From NCBI GenBank assembly GCA_033032175.1, contig CM065310.1:4774001-4838000 (forward strand): a stretch of DNA of 64,000 bases, read 5' to 3'. The position numbers and the translations under genes were made by a program. A model generated the notes under the pieces. The model did no database searches, had not been told where the DNA came from, and saw only the letters and a list, made by a program, of their open reading frames with translations. The DNA comes from Saturnia japonica (Eukaryota > Arthropoda > Insecta > Lepidoptera > Saturniidae). Positions 21,776-33,510 of the stretch are shown here, piece by piece. Numbering within the stretch: the first letter of the stretch is position 1; every line of letters begins with the position of its first letter.

Positions 21776-24700
21776 TTGTCATATTATTATATAATTTGTA
21801 TAGCCTATCAGTTGGGAATTGGATAAGATTCAAAATATCGAATGAAATATTATGCTCTCAGTGTACAAAATTTCTTTAAAAATGGTCAAACCACTTGAGT
21901 TAAACCGGACATACAAACTGACAGAGAGACAAAAAATTACGCCCATCAGGAAATTTGTACATGCATGTATATGTATGATATATTTTTTAAGTTTTCCCAA
22001 AATTTTACTGTATGTTGAACTACCCAAAGAAATTGTGTATTGCCAGAAATATAAACAATAACTACCATTGTTTATACTTATGGGATTACCCAGTAAATTT
22101 ATTATCTGGCGCTTAAGTAGGATACCTAATTAGGTGGAATAACGAAGTTTGTGTGACAAAGACATCTAGTATTTAGTGAGACTAATGTATCTAAGTCGTG
22201 GTTATTATGGATTCCATTTCTTGTTTCGTTTTTTAGATTTAAGGAGTCGTTAGTTCCAATCTAGGTGAAATAGTTTACGGACTGTTTTTGGTATTATTCG
22301 CAATTCAAGTGAAAAGCGTTTTGGTAAAATATTAAAATACAATTGATAAGCGTTTATAATAATTGTTCAAAATTTATGTTCCGTAAAGGGCTTATCTAAA
22401 TAAGTCAATAAAGTATGGTAATATTCAGAATTTTTTTTATAAGCTTGCTACTGTTTATTTAGAAAATAGCATATAAAATATGTATATTAAACTAATTAAA
22501 ACTGTATGGACTCAAAATGATTGCTAAATTGTCATATTTATAAAAGTCACAAATATTTAAGAAAATTTACTTTAATATTTGCTAAATTATTTACATCTCA
22601 TAATTTTATTTTAACTCATATTATTGACAGTCATTAATTATAGTCTATCAATTGAAAAATGATAAAATTCTCGTGCACAAAATTAATTCTTGTGCAAAAT
22701 CGGTTGATATTATTATAGGTTTAACTTTTTGAAAGTGCCATTCTAATTATTTCTAAAACCTACTGATACTGACTATTTCTATGCCTATCAATTCAGGAAT
22801 AACAATCTTTCCATGTTCAAAAATTTCATTAAAATCAATGAAACAGTTATTGAATTACAGACGGACAGAATTAGAAAAAAATATTTAATGTTATATTCGT
22901 GGTCAATGTTCTCTAAAATGGATGTACCTATGTATATCAATAAATTTGAAAAAATAATAAATGAATAGGCATAACTATAGAATTTTATTATAAATAAAAT
23001 GCTTTTGTTAATACAAAAATATATTATGTACATATTTCAGAAATACTCTTCAAATAATTATTAACAACTTTTATAACTTGTTTTACTATCAAATTATTTT
23101 AAGAATAAAAAAATAACACGATATAAATGGAAGTAGTTACCACATTCCATTTAACCCGTGAAAGCCTTCAATACTGACAATAAAAGCATTTGGAGTAACT
23201 CCAAACGGAAAAGATGTTAAAGAAAATTCACAGAGCGTTCGCCAAGCACTTAAAACGAAGCAGACACTATTAAAAGGTAAGAGTTATTATTATCTTTCAA
23301 GTAGGGACCACGCGGAAACTTTATTTTCTTTCAATAGATTTGAGAAAGTATGACCTGACATTGTTTTATGCGACCGTGACTGGGAATTCCCTACCGTTTA
23401 TGATGCCTATACTGTGTTTTAACTCTAACGGAGTAAAATGACATTTCATGTGTTGCTCGAAATGTTTTTTATAAATAGTGCTGTCACCAATCGGTAATAA
23501 TCGTAAAACTGTACGTAAGAGATATTGTTTCTAAAGATTTTTGAAAAAAATTGAAAAATCTTTGAACCGCCAAATTTAAAAGCAAATTAAGAGAGATAAA
23601 ATAGCCTCTCTCGTGTGTCAACCGAAGCGTTTTTTTTTTTGTTGTTGTAAGTTTTTTGCCATAGTATACATATTTTAATAGTTGCTATAATAATATATTT
23701 AGTATAATAATAGTAAACTATTAGGCATGTTGAATAGCACAACATATTAATGATTGATTTCCGATGCGCGTTAAAGCAAAGTTAAACTTATATATTGATC
23801 TAAGATGACAATAATATGATTTTTTTCCATTAAATCCGTAGTCTGTTTTTTTTTTCAAAACTATTTACATAATTAATGTAAAAATTAACAATTTAGTTTG
23901 TTTTAACTTAACTTATTTAAAATTGTCAAAAAATAAAATTTTACACTCAATTATTCCAAGTCCATAATGTCCCGTTGTCACAAACATCACTTTCAAATTG
24001 ACATTATTTATAACCAAATATAATAAGCAGTCGAAAAAAAGCGGACAGGTAAAATAATTTTTTATGTTTATTAATGATATTTTAATAATATGTATTAGAT
24101 AGAAATATTAGTCTGGAGAAAGTAAGATCTTATACTAAGTGTCAAATATAGTAAGCTAACATATAACAAAATATATAATATTAATTCAATTCATATAATT
24201 AAAAAAATACTGCTTGAAAATTCAACTATAACTTCATAGAAAACTAAATAGCCCTAAATGAAGTTTCATAACCCTTTTATTTTTATTTCTTGCCATTTAA
24301 TCTAATACTATTAAGTAAGTAGTTCTAGTACTATAATAATTTTACTGTCTCCCTGTTAAATCAGTTCCTAGTGATCTAGCGTGCTTTACAGTTTCATCGA
24401 CGATATTTAGATGCCATTGGTTCCTCGGAAAGGGCTCTACCAATTTTACTTTCAAAGTCGACGTAAATAGGTAGTTTTTTTTTCCATGACGTTAAGCTCA
24501 GTCTCCCTAATATTTTTAAATTAAGAAGTAAATGTTTTGCAATAAAAATGCAGTTTTTTTTAAATAAATAAGAATTAGGCTTGATTTATGACGATTCCAT
24601 TGAAACATGTTTTAAATATGATACGCTTTACGCAATTACGTTTTAGAATGTAAATACTAGGGATGCTACGCATGACGCTCTGCGGTTTTACAATTAAATA

Positions 24701-25340
24701 TTCCGGTTTCTAAACTCTGTACGTTCTCGATATTTTTATTTAAAGCTTGAATTATTTAAATACTAAAAGAATTTTATTAATACTCTCGTATAGTTTTAAT
24801 GAAATACATACTATATTTACTAAGATTTTTTTTTTAATTAGTGCATTGCAGTTCGTATATATTTTAAAACTCATTTGTTTTTAAAATTTAACTTAAATAA
24901 ATGTTATATTCGTAAAATTTTAAAGAGTAAATACGCATTAAACGTGTTTTATTTATAATTGTCAAAATATAAAAGCATTATATATATTAGAAATTTTTGT
25001 ATGTCAGTACTAAAGTAAAATTAAGTGGCCTTGCAAGATATTTTTATTATTTTCAGCTTGAAACATTCGTAAAAAGAAATTGCCATGTTGATCGTAAATT
25101 CTACTTAAAGTAGTTAAACATTGACAGACATTGTTTAATAAAAATACAAGAACCTTGTGTAAACCTTCTCGTGCACCTTTAGAAGACTGATAAACAGTGC
25201 TGAATTTGTACATTTGTACATTTATATGCACTAGACAATTTAATTAATTAATACATTTTATGATAAAGTTATTAAATATGTAATAATAAATAATATACTG
25301 AGTAAAATGAGAGGAAATATTTATTTAGAGCCAAAATGTC
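21776..25340. other. Long AT-rich intronic stretch
   Basis: Scattered weak matches to the 'tcaa..ttgataggatataa' blocks of family G occur near 21800-21960 and 22640-22860. Open frames at 21830-22061, 22788-23033 and 25010-25231 are AT-driven and have no domain I recognise. A better-looking short frame is listed at 24341-24474. Confidence 0.35.
24341..24474 (-). pseudogene. Short open frame, possible transposon-derived peptide
   Basis: On the minus strand about 44 codons stay open in a GC-richer patch, ending at a stop. They include VKLVEPFPRNQWHLNIVDET and then 'ARSLGTDLTGRQ'. There is no start codon in frame, no clear acceptor, and a stop lies just upstream. The composition suggests a fragment of a mobile-element ORF, but I cannot name the family. 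It does not look like the missing macroglobulin exon. Confidence 0.3.
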
Positions 25341-25343
25341 AAA

Positions 25344-25700
25344 GCGTGTCAAAATGGCTGTGAAACCTGGACAATGACAAAGAGAGGCGAGAAAAGATTG
25401 GAAGTATTCGAAATGTAGTGCTGAAGGAGGACGGAGAGAATTAGTTGGATGGAAAAAAAAACCAATGTAGAGGTATTAAAAATGTTAAAGGAAAGGACGA
25501 TATTACTGGAGATCATTAGGAATAGGAGGAGAAATTTGGTGGGGCTTTTGATTCGGCACGACGACCTATCAAAAACGATATTAGAAGGAAAGAGGAAGGG
25601 AGGAAGCCCAAGAAGGACATACATTCACCAAGTGAAGGAAAAAATGCGCGTCGTGTCGTATTACGATGTCAAGAAGAAGGCACAGTGTAAAGTGAGCTGG
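25344..25700 (+). pseudogene. Degenerate non-LTR retrotransposon RT C-terminal fragment
   Basis: It reads 'GCENWTMTKRGEKRLEVFEM', a block with two in-frame stops, then 'RRTERISWMEKKTN', 'LLEIIRNRRRNLVGLLIRHD' and 'YIHQVKEKM'. This is the tail of a second type of insect LINE reverse transcriptase. The stops (TAG and TGA) sit where the family has Trp codons, i.e. single-base decay. It differs from the RTE-like tail at 20577. Confidence 0.75.
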
Positions 25701-26005
25701 AGATTACTTCACTGACAAGAGCATAACTGCTTTTAAATTTTATTACCTATTATAAAAAATAATTATTACTAATTTAAAGAGTAAATATTATTTATTAAAG
25801 CGTAAATACTGTTTATTAAGAGTAAAAACTATAATTATTTACAAGACTAAACACGATTTAGTTATATAAATTTCTGTTTCATTTAAAACAAAAATATTAA
25901 TATTAATAATATATTTATTGATCTTTTATTGGATAATAAAACAAAATAGTATGCGATTAAATTACTTAAATTTCTATAAAATAATGCACAAACTATGTAA
26001 TTTAT

Positions 26006-26099
26006 CCCAAATTCGGTGAAGCTGTAAAAGCCGCAGCGGCTTCAGGGCCTCTGAGGCTAACGGTATGTATAGTCAGTTCTAAAAAAAAAAAAGAAAAAA
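26006..26099 (+). mobile_element. Retroposon, family K, with 11-bp target duplication
   Basis: Starts 'cccaaattcggtgaagctgt', continues 'aaaagccgcagcggcttcag' and 'ctctgaggctaacgg', and ends in an A-rich tail. ATGTAATTTAT flanks it exactly (25995-26005 and 26100-26110). Other copies: 29474-29556 and 56049-56579. Confidence 0.85.
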
Positions 26100-26110
26100 A
26101 TGTAATTTAT

Positions 26111-27515
26111 TTGACTTTTATTCTATAGCTAACTTACATATGACGCCGAGGTCACAAACAGTATTATGACTAGCTACTTGGTTGAAACAATTTCACCGAA
26201 CATCTGAGCTGAACCCATTGGAGTGTTAAGAGATACGAAACCGGGACACGAGGTTCAAACTATAAGCTTTACTTTCATACTTTTATGCACAGTGTATATC
26301 GTATAGGTATTATTTCGTAAAGGATATTTTGCCTAAATAAATATATGTACCTACTGATGGTTTTTTTATTGGCTAGAGTTTTATAAGTAACGATAAGTGA
26401 CAATGCGGTCGAAGATACTGAGATGATAAGCTCTAAAAAGGTTTTCTTCGATGGATGCTTCGCCACAGAATCTCAAAATTTTAATATTTTTCATTATGTA
26501 ATATGTCGTTACAAGTGATCAACTGCCACGTATTCAATTCAAATGTATACCATTCTCAGTACACTACCAGTATCTACACATATTATATAGAGCAGTGTGA
26601 CATTCAAACACCAAAATACTTAAATAAAAACGAAACGCATTTTCTTCCGTGTTATCTCTTAAGGTTTAAATATTTTATCATAATTTTGTATTTATAGGAT
26701 AAATTAATGCATCACGAAAATAATGTAAACGTTAATACATACACGTTAATTCATAATCTAATTGCAAAGTTAGTTTCTCATGCATATTTTTTGTTGTGGA
26801 AAACAGTGGTAATAAAAACTCTTCTTTCTATTTCATCTTTTCAAAAACTATGCTTGTATTGATGGCGTCATATTAAAAACCCGATATTGCTTGAAAAGTT
26901 AATTATAGTTTAATTAGATTACAACATAATCTGTCAAATGAAATAATACAAAAATTAAGTTATACGGACAGTGAGACACTTAAATACAATAATAATAAAC
27001 ACGTGGGGACAATTCCACACTTGACCATTTAATTTCATTACATAATATATTGTAATGTATAGATAAATTAAAACTGGCATAGTAAAGTTCTCTCAATGCA
27101 AGTACTTACGTCATATAAAAACGATTAAAAATATGATATTTAGATGAAAAAGTGCCTGTTCATAATTTTAATCTGGAAAAGGCTTATCACCCGTTTTTAT
27201 GATTGTCATTTGTCACTCAATAAAATGGCGTTGGCGTTTTCAAATAAAAGGGTTTCCAAAGAGGATTTAATTATCTTCATTTAACGGTAACAGATTAAGC
27301 ACGTCCTTTGTTCTGATATTCATGACTTCAATAATTCTATCGCTTTGTCAAACACGGAGTGATCTCTTGACAGCTGTATGTATTAGTAGTAAATATAATT
27401 ATTACAAAAATATAAGTACCATATTCAGTATAATATATCCGTAAGGTACACAACCTTTTGTATTCTTCTTTGGTAGGTACCAAAATATTTATTCAGGATA
27501 CATAATTCAGCAAAA
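26111..27515. other. AT-rich intronic stretch, nothing identified
   Basis: A GC-richer patch at 26140-26260 and the open frame at 26275-26466 (minus) have no splice-site or domain support. Confidence 0.35.
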
Positions 27516-27705
27516 ATCCTTTTTAACCGACTTCTAAAAAGTGGAGAAAAGTGGATTTAGGTATTTTTTTGTTAAAAAGGGGATACCTCAAGGGTAGTCC
27601 CATTTCAATTCCATTTGCATTGGACCTTCGACTTCGAAGATACACCAAGGAACTCCTCAAAATCTTTGAACTTGGTTTTATTTTTTTGTTAAAAATTGAC
27701 ACGTT
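27516..27705 (+). mobile_element. Interspersed repeat, family F
   Basis: 'accgacttctaaaaagtgga', 'ggatacctcaagggtagtcc', 'cgacttcgaagatacacc' and 'ctcaaaatctttgaacttgg' match the family. The facing open frames on both strands (27523-27744) reflect this repeat, not genes. Confidence 0.6.
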
Positions 27706-28024
27706 TAAGTTAACATTTACACCGTTCCAGGAATAAAAAAGCAAGTATTACTTATTTGCAATTTTAAACCAATTATTAATAGGAACATGATAAAAAATAT
27801 TACAAAAAATATAAACAAAAGATATAATTAACTTACATAATATTTGCTTTAAATTAATTTATAACTTTGTTTTTAACGCTCATGTAAAGTTAGCTTTATT
27901 CAAAAACGTACAACAATACACATACAATTAACAATTTATAACCACAACTGTACCTATATTAAATATGTTTATTTAAAAGGCAAATTGGTATTGATTTATG
28001 CTTATAACGTATGTTGTGTACATA

Positions 28025-28235
28025 CGTTTTTAACTGACTTGAAAAAAAGGCAACGGTTACATACTCAATTCGAATGTTGGTATTTTATCGTTGACAAGCC
28101 ATAACTTCTTTGTTTAGAAACCGATATGGATGATTCTTTTTTTATGGTATAGGGGACACCTCAAGGGTAGTTTCATATTAATTTCATTGGCATTGGACCA
28201 TTAACTTCGGAGGTCCATGAGCAACAATCACCATA
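28025..28235 (+). mobile_element. Interspersed repeat, family F
   Basis: 'actgacttgaaaaaaaggca', 'gccataacttctttgtttag', 'gatgattctttttttatg', 'ggggacacctcaagggtagt' and 'tttcattggcattgg'. The 3' part is replaced by unrelated sequence. Confidence 0.6.
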
Positions 28236-28360
28236 ACTAACATGACAGGCTGTGTTAGACTATTTTCTGTAATATCATAATGTTTGAAATATCCGCATAA
28301 TATAATTGATTATTCAAGAATACAATACAGAATAGTAGACAACGAATAATTTATTAATTA

Positions 28361-28894
28361 CTAGCTGTGCCCGCGGCTACGCTTGCGAGATTCTACAGAA
28401 TGCCGTCTATCGAGTACACGCGCGGTTCGTGCTACCCCCGCTCCCGGTCGTTTTAAAGATAAAAATGCTATTGTAGGTGATCGTTAGAAGATTGACATAA
28501 TTATGCTCTCGCTGACTCTTTTGTAGGTCTTTTTAAGATCAATAATTATGTAGTACTTTAACCTACCTAGTAGCCTAGGTATGTCTTATGGTTTACACAG
28601 CGTAAATCATTTAAGCGTCAGAATTTATTCATCATGAAGAGTTCTTTTTATTTACGCAAAACCTTAAATATTTTTCTAAAATGAAAATGTCCTAAGTTAC
28701 TCCTTAAAACATCAGCTATCTATCAGTAAATGCCCCGTCAAAGTCGGTCCAACCGTTTCGGAGTTTACCCGGAATAAACAGACAAACAAACAAAAATTTT
28801 CTTATATGTACCGTATAAACTATCATCTGCATTTAGTAAAAAGATGTTATTTTAACATAACAAACAGACACTTTAATTTTATTTATTTTATAGA
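28361..28894 (-). mobile_element. Helitron-like family C
   Basis: On the plus strand it opens CTAGCTGTGCCCGCGGCTAC and closes 'acagacactttaattttatt..ttttaTAGA'. Reversed, this gives a TCTATA start and a hairpin plus CTAG end. The interior carries 'tttagtaaaaag', 'ccgtttcggag.ttacccgg' and 'aacagacaaacaaac'. Confidence 0.75.
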
Positions 28895-29145
28895 TAAGCA
28901 AATATAGTTAAAAAAAACCGTATACAGTAGTAATTTTGTATGCTTTTGGCTTTCGACTTTATGTACGAGCTACATATATTTTCGTAAATTAGGAGCTTTA
29001 CGGCCTCATTAGGCCGCCGCAGTGAATGAATTGCTTCATTTTGTGCACAATATTGCTTTACTTCATATTTTATACAAATGCATTAACAATTAAGGCATAT
29101 TTGTGTTCGAATTTAAACTCCTTTGAGTTTCACAAAAAACCTTTA

Positions 29146-29364
29146 TCTATACAATTAATAAAATTGAAGTGTCTGTTTGTAATGTCAAAATATCAGCATT
29201 TTAGTAAATGCGTATGAAAGTATATACGGTACTAAAATACCTACAAAAAAGTCAGCAAAAGCATATGGCCACCTTCTAACGACCAGCCACAATAAGCATT
29301 TTTGTCTTTAAAATTATCAGGAAAGGAGGGTAGCAAGATTCGCACGTGTGCCCGATCAACTGCA
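29146..29364 (+). mobile_element. Helitron-like family C, internally deleted and cut off
   Basis: Starts TCTATACAATTAATAAAATT after an A, then 'gaagtgtctgtttgtaatg'. It jumps to 'ccacaataagcatttttgtc' and 'attcgcacgtgtgcccgatc', and stops where SINE B begins (29365). Confidence 0.7.
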
Positions 29365-29598
29365 GTGGCAAATAAGCATACGGCCCGCCTGATGGTAAGA
29401 GGCTACCGTAGCTTGTGGACGCTAACACAAGAAGCTTTGGATACCGTGCTCAGCGCAGGAATACAACACAAGGTTTTTTTTTTAGAACTGACTATAGTGT
29501 TAGCCTTAGGGACCCTGGAGCTTCTGACGGCTTTTACAGCTTCATCGGACTTGGGAACAACAGAAGGATATTTGGCTGCAGTCTTCTGTAGGGTGTAA
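29365..29598 (+). mobile_element. Lepidopteran SINE, family B, with a nested retroposon
   Basis: 'gtggcaaataagcatacggc', 'ccgcctgatggtaagaggct', 'aggaatacaacacaagg', then after the insert 'atatttggctgcagtcttct' and 'gtagggtg'. The 98-residue open frame over it is an accident of the two repeats. Confidence 0.8.
29474..29556 (-). mobile_element. Retroposon, family K, nested in SINE B
   Basis: A poly-T start, then the reverse of the family K 3' end ('gttagccttagggaccctgg', 'ggcttttacagcttcat'). It is flanked by ACAACACAAGG (29463-29473) and ACAACAGAAGG (29557-29567), an 11-bp target duplication with one mismatch. Confidence 0.85.
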
Positions 29599-29599
29599 G

Positions 29600-30460
29600 T
29601 AGAAGTGGGCGATTATGAATAATTTACATAATCGACTTATTTCGATGATGTGTGATCATTCAGAATGCTGACTGAATTGAGATATGTCCTTATTAAAAAT
29701 GTAGAGTGGGAAACTAAAAAAAGGTCGCACAGTCGTAAACAAAGTTATTTACAAAAACATATATTGTCAATTAGCAAAAAAATGGTCGTCCAGTCGTAAT
29801 AATTAATAATCCTATTTCAAATTAGTAACTACTAATATTGGTAACCTAGCAATTAGTAATTACTAATAATAATTCGATTGTGAATAATCACTCATCATCG
29901 AATTATCTAATAATCTCTATATTAATACGTGAAGCAAAAGCTTTCTACCCCTTTTTAAGCGTATTGCGTGCACGGAAGACTGAGATTTCGCATGGTTAAA
30001 GTATATATGGAGAAGTGCAGAAAGCTAAAATTTATCTATAATATCTGTTACAAATATATTACATTATTAAATAAATTAATACTGCTGTTTGGGCCAAATA
30101 GTGCGTGGTTGTCATATCTGATCTGGGAATATTTTACCCATCCGGACATCGGTAGGTTTAGCCGGTGGCCGGTACAACTGCGAATCCTAAACCGACCAAT
30201 ACCATTGAACTTAGACCCCCCAAAATATTGACATTGTCACTCAACGAAAAGTGACGACAGCAAGTGATGTAGATAATACTCATTGTTTAGGTTCATGAAT
30301 ACTGCAAATGTCAAACAGAAAATAGTCTATGATCAAAAAATCGCTGGTCGAATTTCGACTTTAGGGCGATCGCTAGTATTAGTAATTACTAATGGCTATA
30401 ATCGAGATATCTTCATAATCGAATGATTAAATTAATATATCTCATAATCCCCCACCGCTA
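29600..30460. mobile_element. hAT-like MITE, family J, split by a Helitron
   Basis: The tips TAGAAGTGGGCGATTATG and (reversed) TAGCGGTGGGGGATTATG form inverted repeats with the 'tagngGTGGGC' look of hAT elements. The interior has 'gtagagtgggaaa' and repeated 'attagtaattactaat' blocks. The uninterrupted copy is at 60414-60713. Confidence 0.7.
29914..30376 (+). mobile_element. Helitron-like family E, complete, inside MITE J
   Basis: Begins TCTCTATATTAATACGTGAA and ends 'ggcgatCGCTAG'. A hairpin GTCGA-ATT-TCGAC lies at 30347-30359, 13 nt before the CTAG (30373-30376). It sits between an A and a T, with no target duplication. It carries a 96-bp segment (30085-30180) missing from the copies at 15699 and 41530. 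The 87-residue open frame in it has no recognisable domain. Confidence 0.8.
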
Positions 30461-30858
30461 GATGTATATATTCCACCAGTTAAACTCCAAAAAAATTTAT
30501 CTTAATCCTACTTCTCTTTCCTTTTCTCGTAAGACGAAAAACTAAAGATTTTTGCCATTTATTGTTTACCGTTCAACTTTACCATACCTCTTCACCTCGG
30601 AGCAATTAAAAAGTATCCAATGAAGGTGCCTTTGCCAGGAATCAATTAAAACTTTACCAGGGAAGATTGGATTTCTTGGTTGCGTTGTTACGGTTTATCG
30701 AAATTTTTGCAAAGTTAAATGGTAATTAGTTTAGTTAGATTCTTTTACTCAAATAGTTTCTGTGTAATTTGCTTACTGGTAATAATTTTTAATTGATGTA
30801 TACTCAAAATTTCTGTTGTAGCTTTAATATACCAACATTTGGCTTTTTAAATTACAAA
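30461..30858. other. Intronic stretch, nothing identified
   Basis: No paired repeat or exon was seen. Confidence 0.35.
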
Positions 30859-31035
30859 GGTGGCAAACAAACATACGGCCCGCCTGAAGGTAAGCAGCTG
30901 TCGTAACCTATGAACCCACACCCCAAGGAACTCTGAAAACTATAATTACCACAGGACCACAACACAAGGTCATTTGATTGCGATCTACTGTAGGGTGGAG
31001 GCTTCTACCAGTCGGACTGCCAAAGTAGGGAAAAT
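30859..31035 (+). mobile_element. Lepidopteran SINE, family B, internally shortened
   Basis: 'ggtggcaaacaaacatacgg', 'cccgcctgaaggtaagcagc', 'ccccaaggaactctgaaaac' and 'gcgatctactgtagggtgga'. Confidence 0.8.
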
Positions 31036-31795
31036 CGACAAAGATATTTTTATTTGTAGGTACCATGTATCTCTTGGCTTTCATAAGTACCTACGTAATA
31101 TTAACTTAGAATTATCATTATTTGAGTAAGCTGGAATCGAAGGTAAGTAGGTATAAAAGGCAACACCTTGTGTATTCTGAAATTTCTTAATCACATTATT
31201 TTTTTAAACCAACAAATATTTCAAAGTTTTAGTCTACTAGTAGCAAAACATAAGATAAAGGTAATAAAAGTAATTCTGGATTGGGATTAACACATTGAAA
31301 TAACAAAACGGAAAAAATTTGGACATGCATTATTACTTTTTAATCAAAACTTAATTAAATTCTTTAAGCATAGAAGTATGTTGTTATTTTATATTTTGTT
31401 TTCCAAATTCTCTCTGTACTTTTTACTTTCATTAATTGAGGGCATAATTTCAAACCATAAGACTTCGGTTAGTTATCTTTAAACGAGACAATCGATTTAT
31501 AGAAAGTATATTACTTTAACTTTATTTACTACCAATAAAGATAATGAAGTAAAATTCAAAGTATGTAAAAAGTATTAAAAATAATTATGTTTACTACCTG
31601 GGCATATGAGCTGATTGTATATAAACCCTGGATTACAAGTTATTTTACAAATGTAATTATTAAGAATAAACTACAAAAATGGAGTAAATACAAATTGTAA
31701 GCCACCTTCGATCTGACTCACATATGTTTTATATTTATGCTGATTCCGATATGCTATTCACCGTAGGGTTCAAATGAAAAACTATTTATTTTAGA
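31036..31795. other. AT-rich intronic stretch, nothing identified
   Basis: No supported feature. Confidence 0.35.
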
Positions 31796-31796
31796 T

Positions 31797-31982
31797 GCGG
31801 AGAGTACCTGCTGCGTGTGTCTTGGTCGATTTCTTAGACGGAACTGATTTTGCCACCCCGCTTCCGATCTATCCGCCCACGCTGCCCTCAACAGTGTGTA
31901 CCGTTACCCCGCATAGTGACTAAGCGAGACTCACTACTATCAGAGCGGGATGGCGAGAATATAGTGTGCGCGTACTCTCCGC
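31797..31982. mobile_element. GC-rich segment with 11-bp terminal inverted repeats
   Basis: GCGGAGAGTAC (31797-31807) is mirrored by GTACTCTCCGC (31972-31982). The interior is GC-rich and has a plus-strand open stretch ('ACVLVDFLDGTDFATPLPIY') with no family I recognise. It may be a MITE or the remnant of a coding mobile element. Confidence 0.45.
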
Positions 31983-33185
31983 TTTCTCTTTATTATTAAT
32001 ATATTTACAACTTATTCTATTTACATTTATATTCTAGTACACTAGTTACTATTTTATAATGTCGCGAATACAAATAATCAATCGACTCCATTTCCGGTAC
32101 AACGTTGGTAATTCTTATTGTAAAATCGAACACTACAGTATCTTGTAAAGTATTTCTTCGGATCCGGTGAACTTCAGTGAAAAATGTCGATAGAAAAATG
32201 TAGGAAATACTTGTAGAAAAGTCCGTTTCCAGTATAACTGTATCGGAGTGGATTAATCGGACGATTTATCAACGCGTCTGATGTCCGGAACTTGATGCCC
32301 CTACTCGGTTTGTTTAACAGATAAAACTGCGGGGGACTGTATCCGCATTGCTGTAACAAGTGCGGTTTATATGCGACGAATCCGCGAAACACATATGGTG
32401 TGTTGCGAATAACATTTATCTCGAGTGTTATGGGGGTAATAAAGTTCTATTGTAAAAAATATCAGGCAATGGAAACAAGTAATGAAATGGCAATAAAAAG
32501 TTTAAAACACGTTTCGTATTTATAATAAATCGTTTTAATATTTTAACGCAACTGTTTTTTTTCTTCTAATAATTGCTTGAAAATCTAGATTCTGATACTT
32601 GAATAGTTTATTTTTTCTTTATGATTTTCTTGGAAAATTTCGTGCAGATTTTTGAGCTTAACTCTTATAATACAAATAATAATAACATTTAAATTAATAC
32701 GTCAACTGAATAAGTCATTCATATAACAAGTAAACGTATAATAAGAAATATGTGAATCAATCAACTTTTATGTGAAACATTTAATGCGGCGAGTCAGACC
32801 AGTTGTTGGCCCCAATGTGGGCGTGTTGGTGTGGCGACGCTTTGGTCCCAATGTTGGTGTTGTGGAGCCGAGTTCCTTTTTTTAATAGATAGACTGGATC
32901 ATTTCAATGTTTCATGTTAAAGGATAGATAGATTAAAAGCGGTTGGTAGTGATCGCGACCACCGTACACATAAAGAATAAAGTAAACACCTTCATAGTGG
33001 TTTTTTTTTGTTTGTCGTGTTTCGGGATCACCTGGTGAACTTTTTTTTAAGTATTCACTATGATGTTTAATATCTTCCGGCGTTCCGGGACGGCCAACAT
33101 TTATTTTATTGAAACCTAATCCAAAACATTTGTATGAAATTTTATCAAAACTGTGTATGCTTTTCCGCAAAATAAATTTTTATTT
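31983..33185. other. Unassigned stretch, probably old mobile-element sequence
   Basis: GC-richer patches at 32160-32400 and 32785-32880 (with repeated 'ggccccaatgt/ggtcccaatgt' and 'gttggtgt') have no supported frames. The minus-strand open frames there lack motifs. Confidence 0.3.
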
Positions 33186-33189
33186 TTTT

Positions 33190-33510
33190 ATTTTTTATAG
33201 TAACCTGGCAAATTTACCGTACTGTACCTAATGGCAAGTACAGTACAATCTAAATTAATGACGACTACTAAGAGATCATCTATCCATCATCAGTCTTCGC
33301 TATCATGCCGGCCTGCAAGGGTCTCGACTGCTAAGGCCGACACTAAAAGAAATTCACCATGACGAGCTTACCGTTATGTGCATGGTGATCGCGACCCAGT
33401 CAGGTAAAGATACTCTTCCACCTCGCTTTGACTCCTGGATATAAACCGGCTGATCCCGGAACGCTACATGTACAAGCGTGCCTCTATAGCGGATGTCACC
33501 TCAGGTATAT
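33190..33510. mobile_element. SINE-like repeat, family H
   Basis: 'ttttttatagtaacctggca', 'aatttaccgtactgtaccta', 'atcatgccggcctgcaaggg', 'catggtgatcgcgac' and 'cccggaacgctacatgt' match 10142-10450 and 19841-20078. Confidence 0.55.

Noticed and set aside
29302..29598. 98-residue plus-strand frame
   Set aside because: It crosses the end of a Helitron, a SINE and a nested retroposon.
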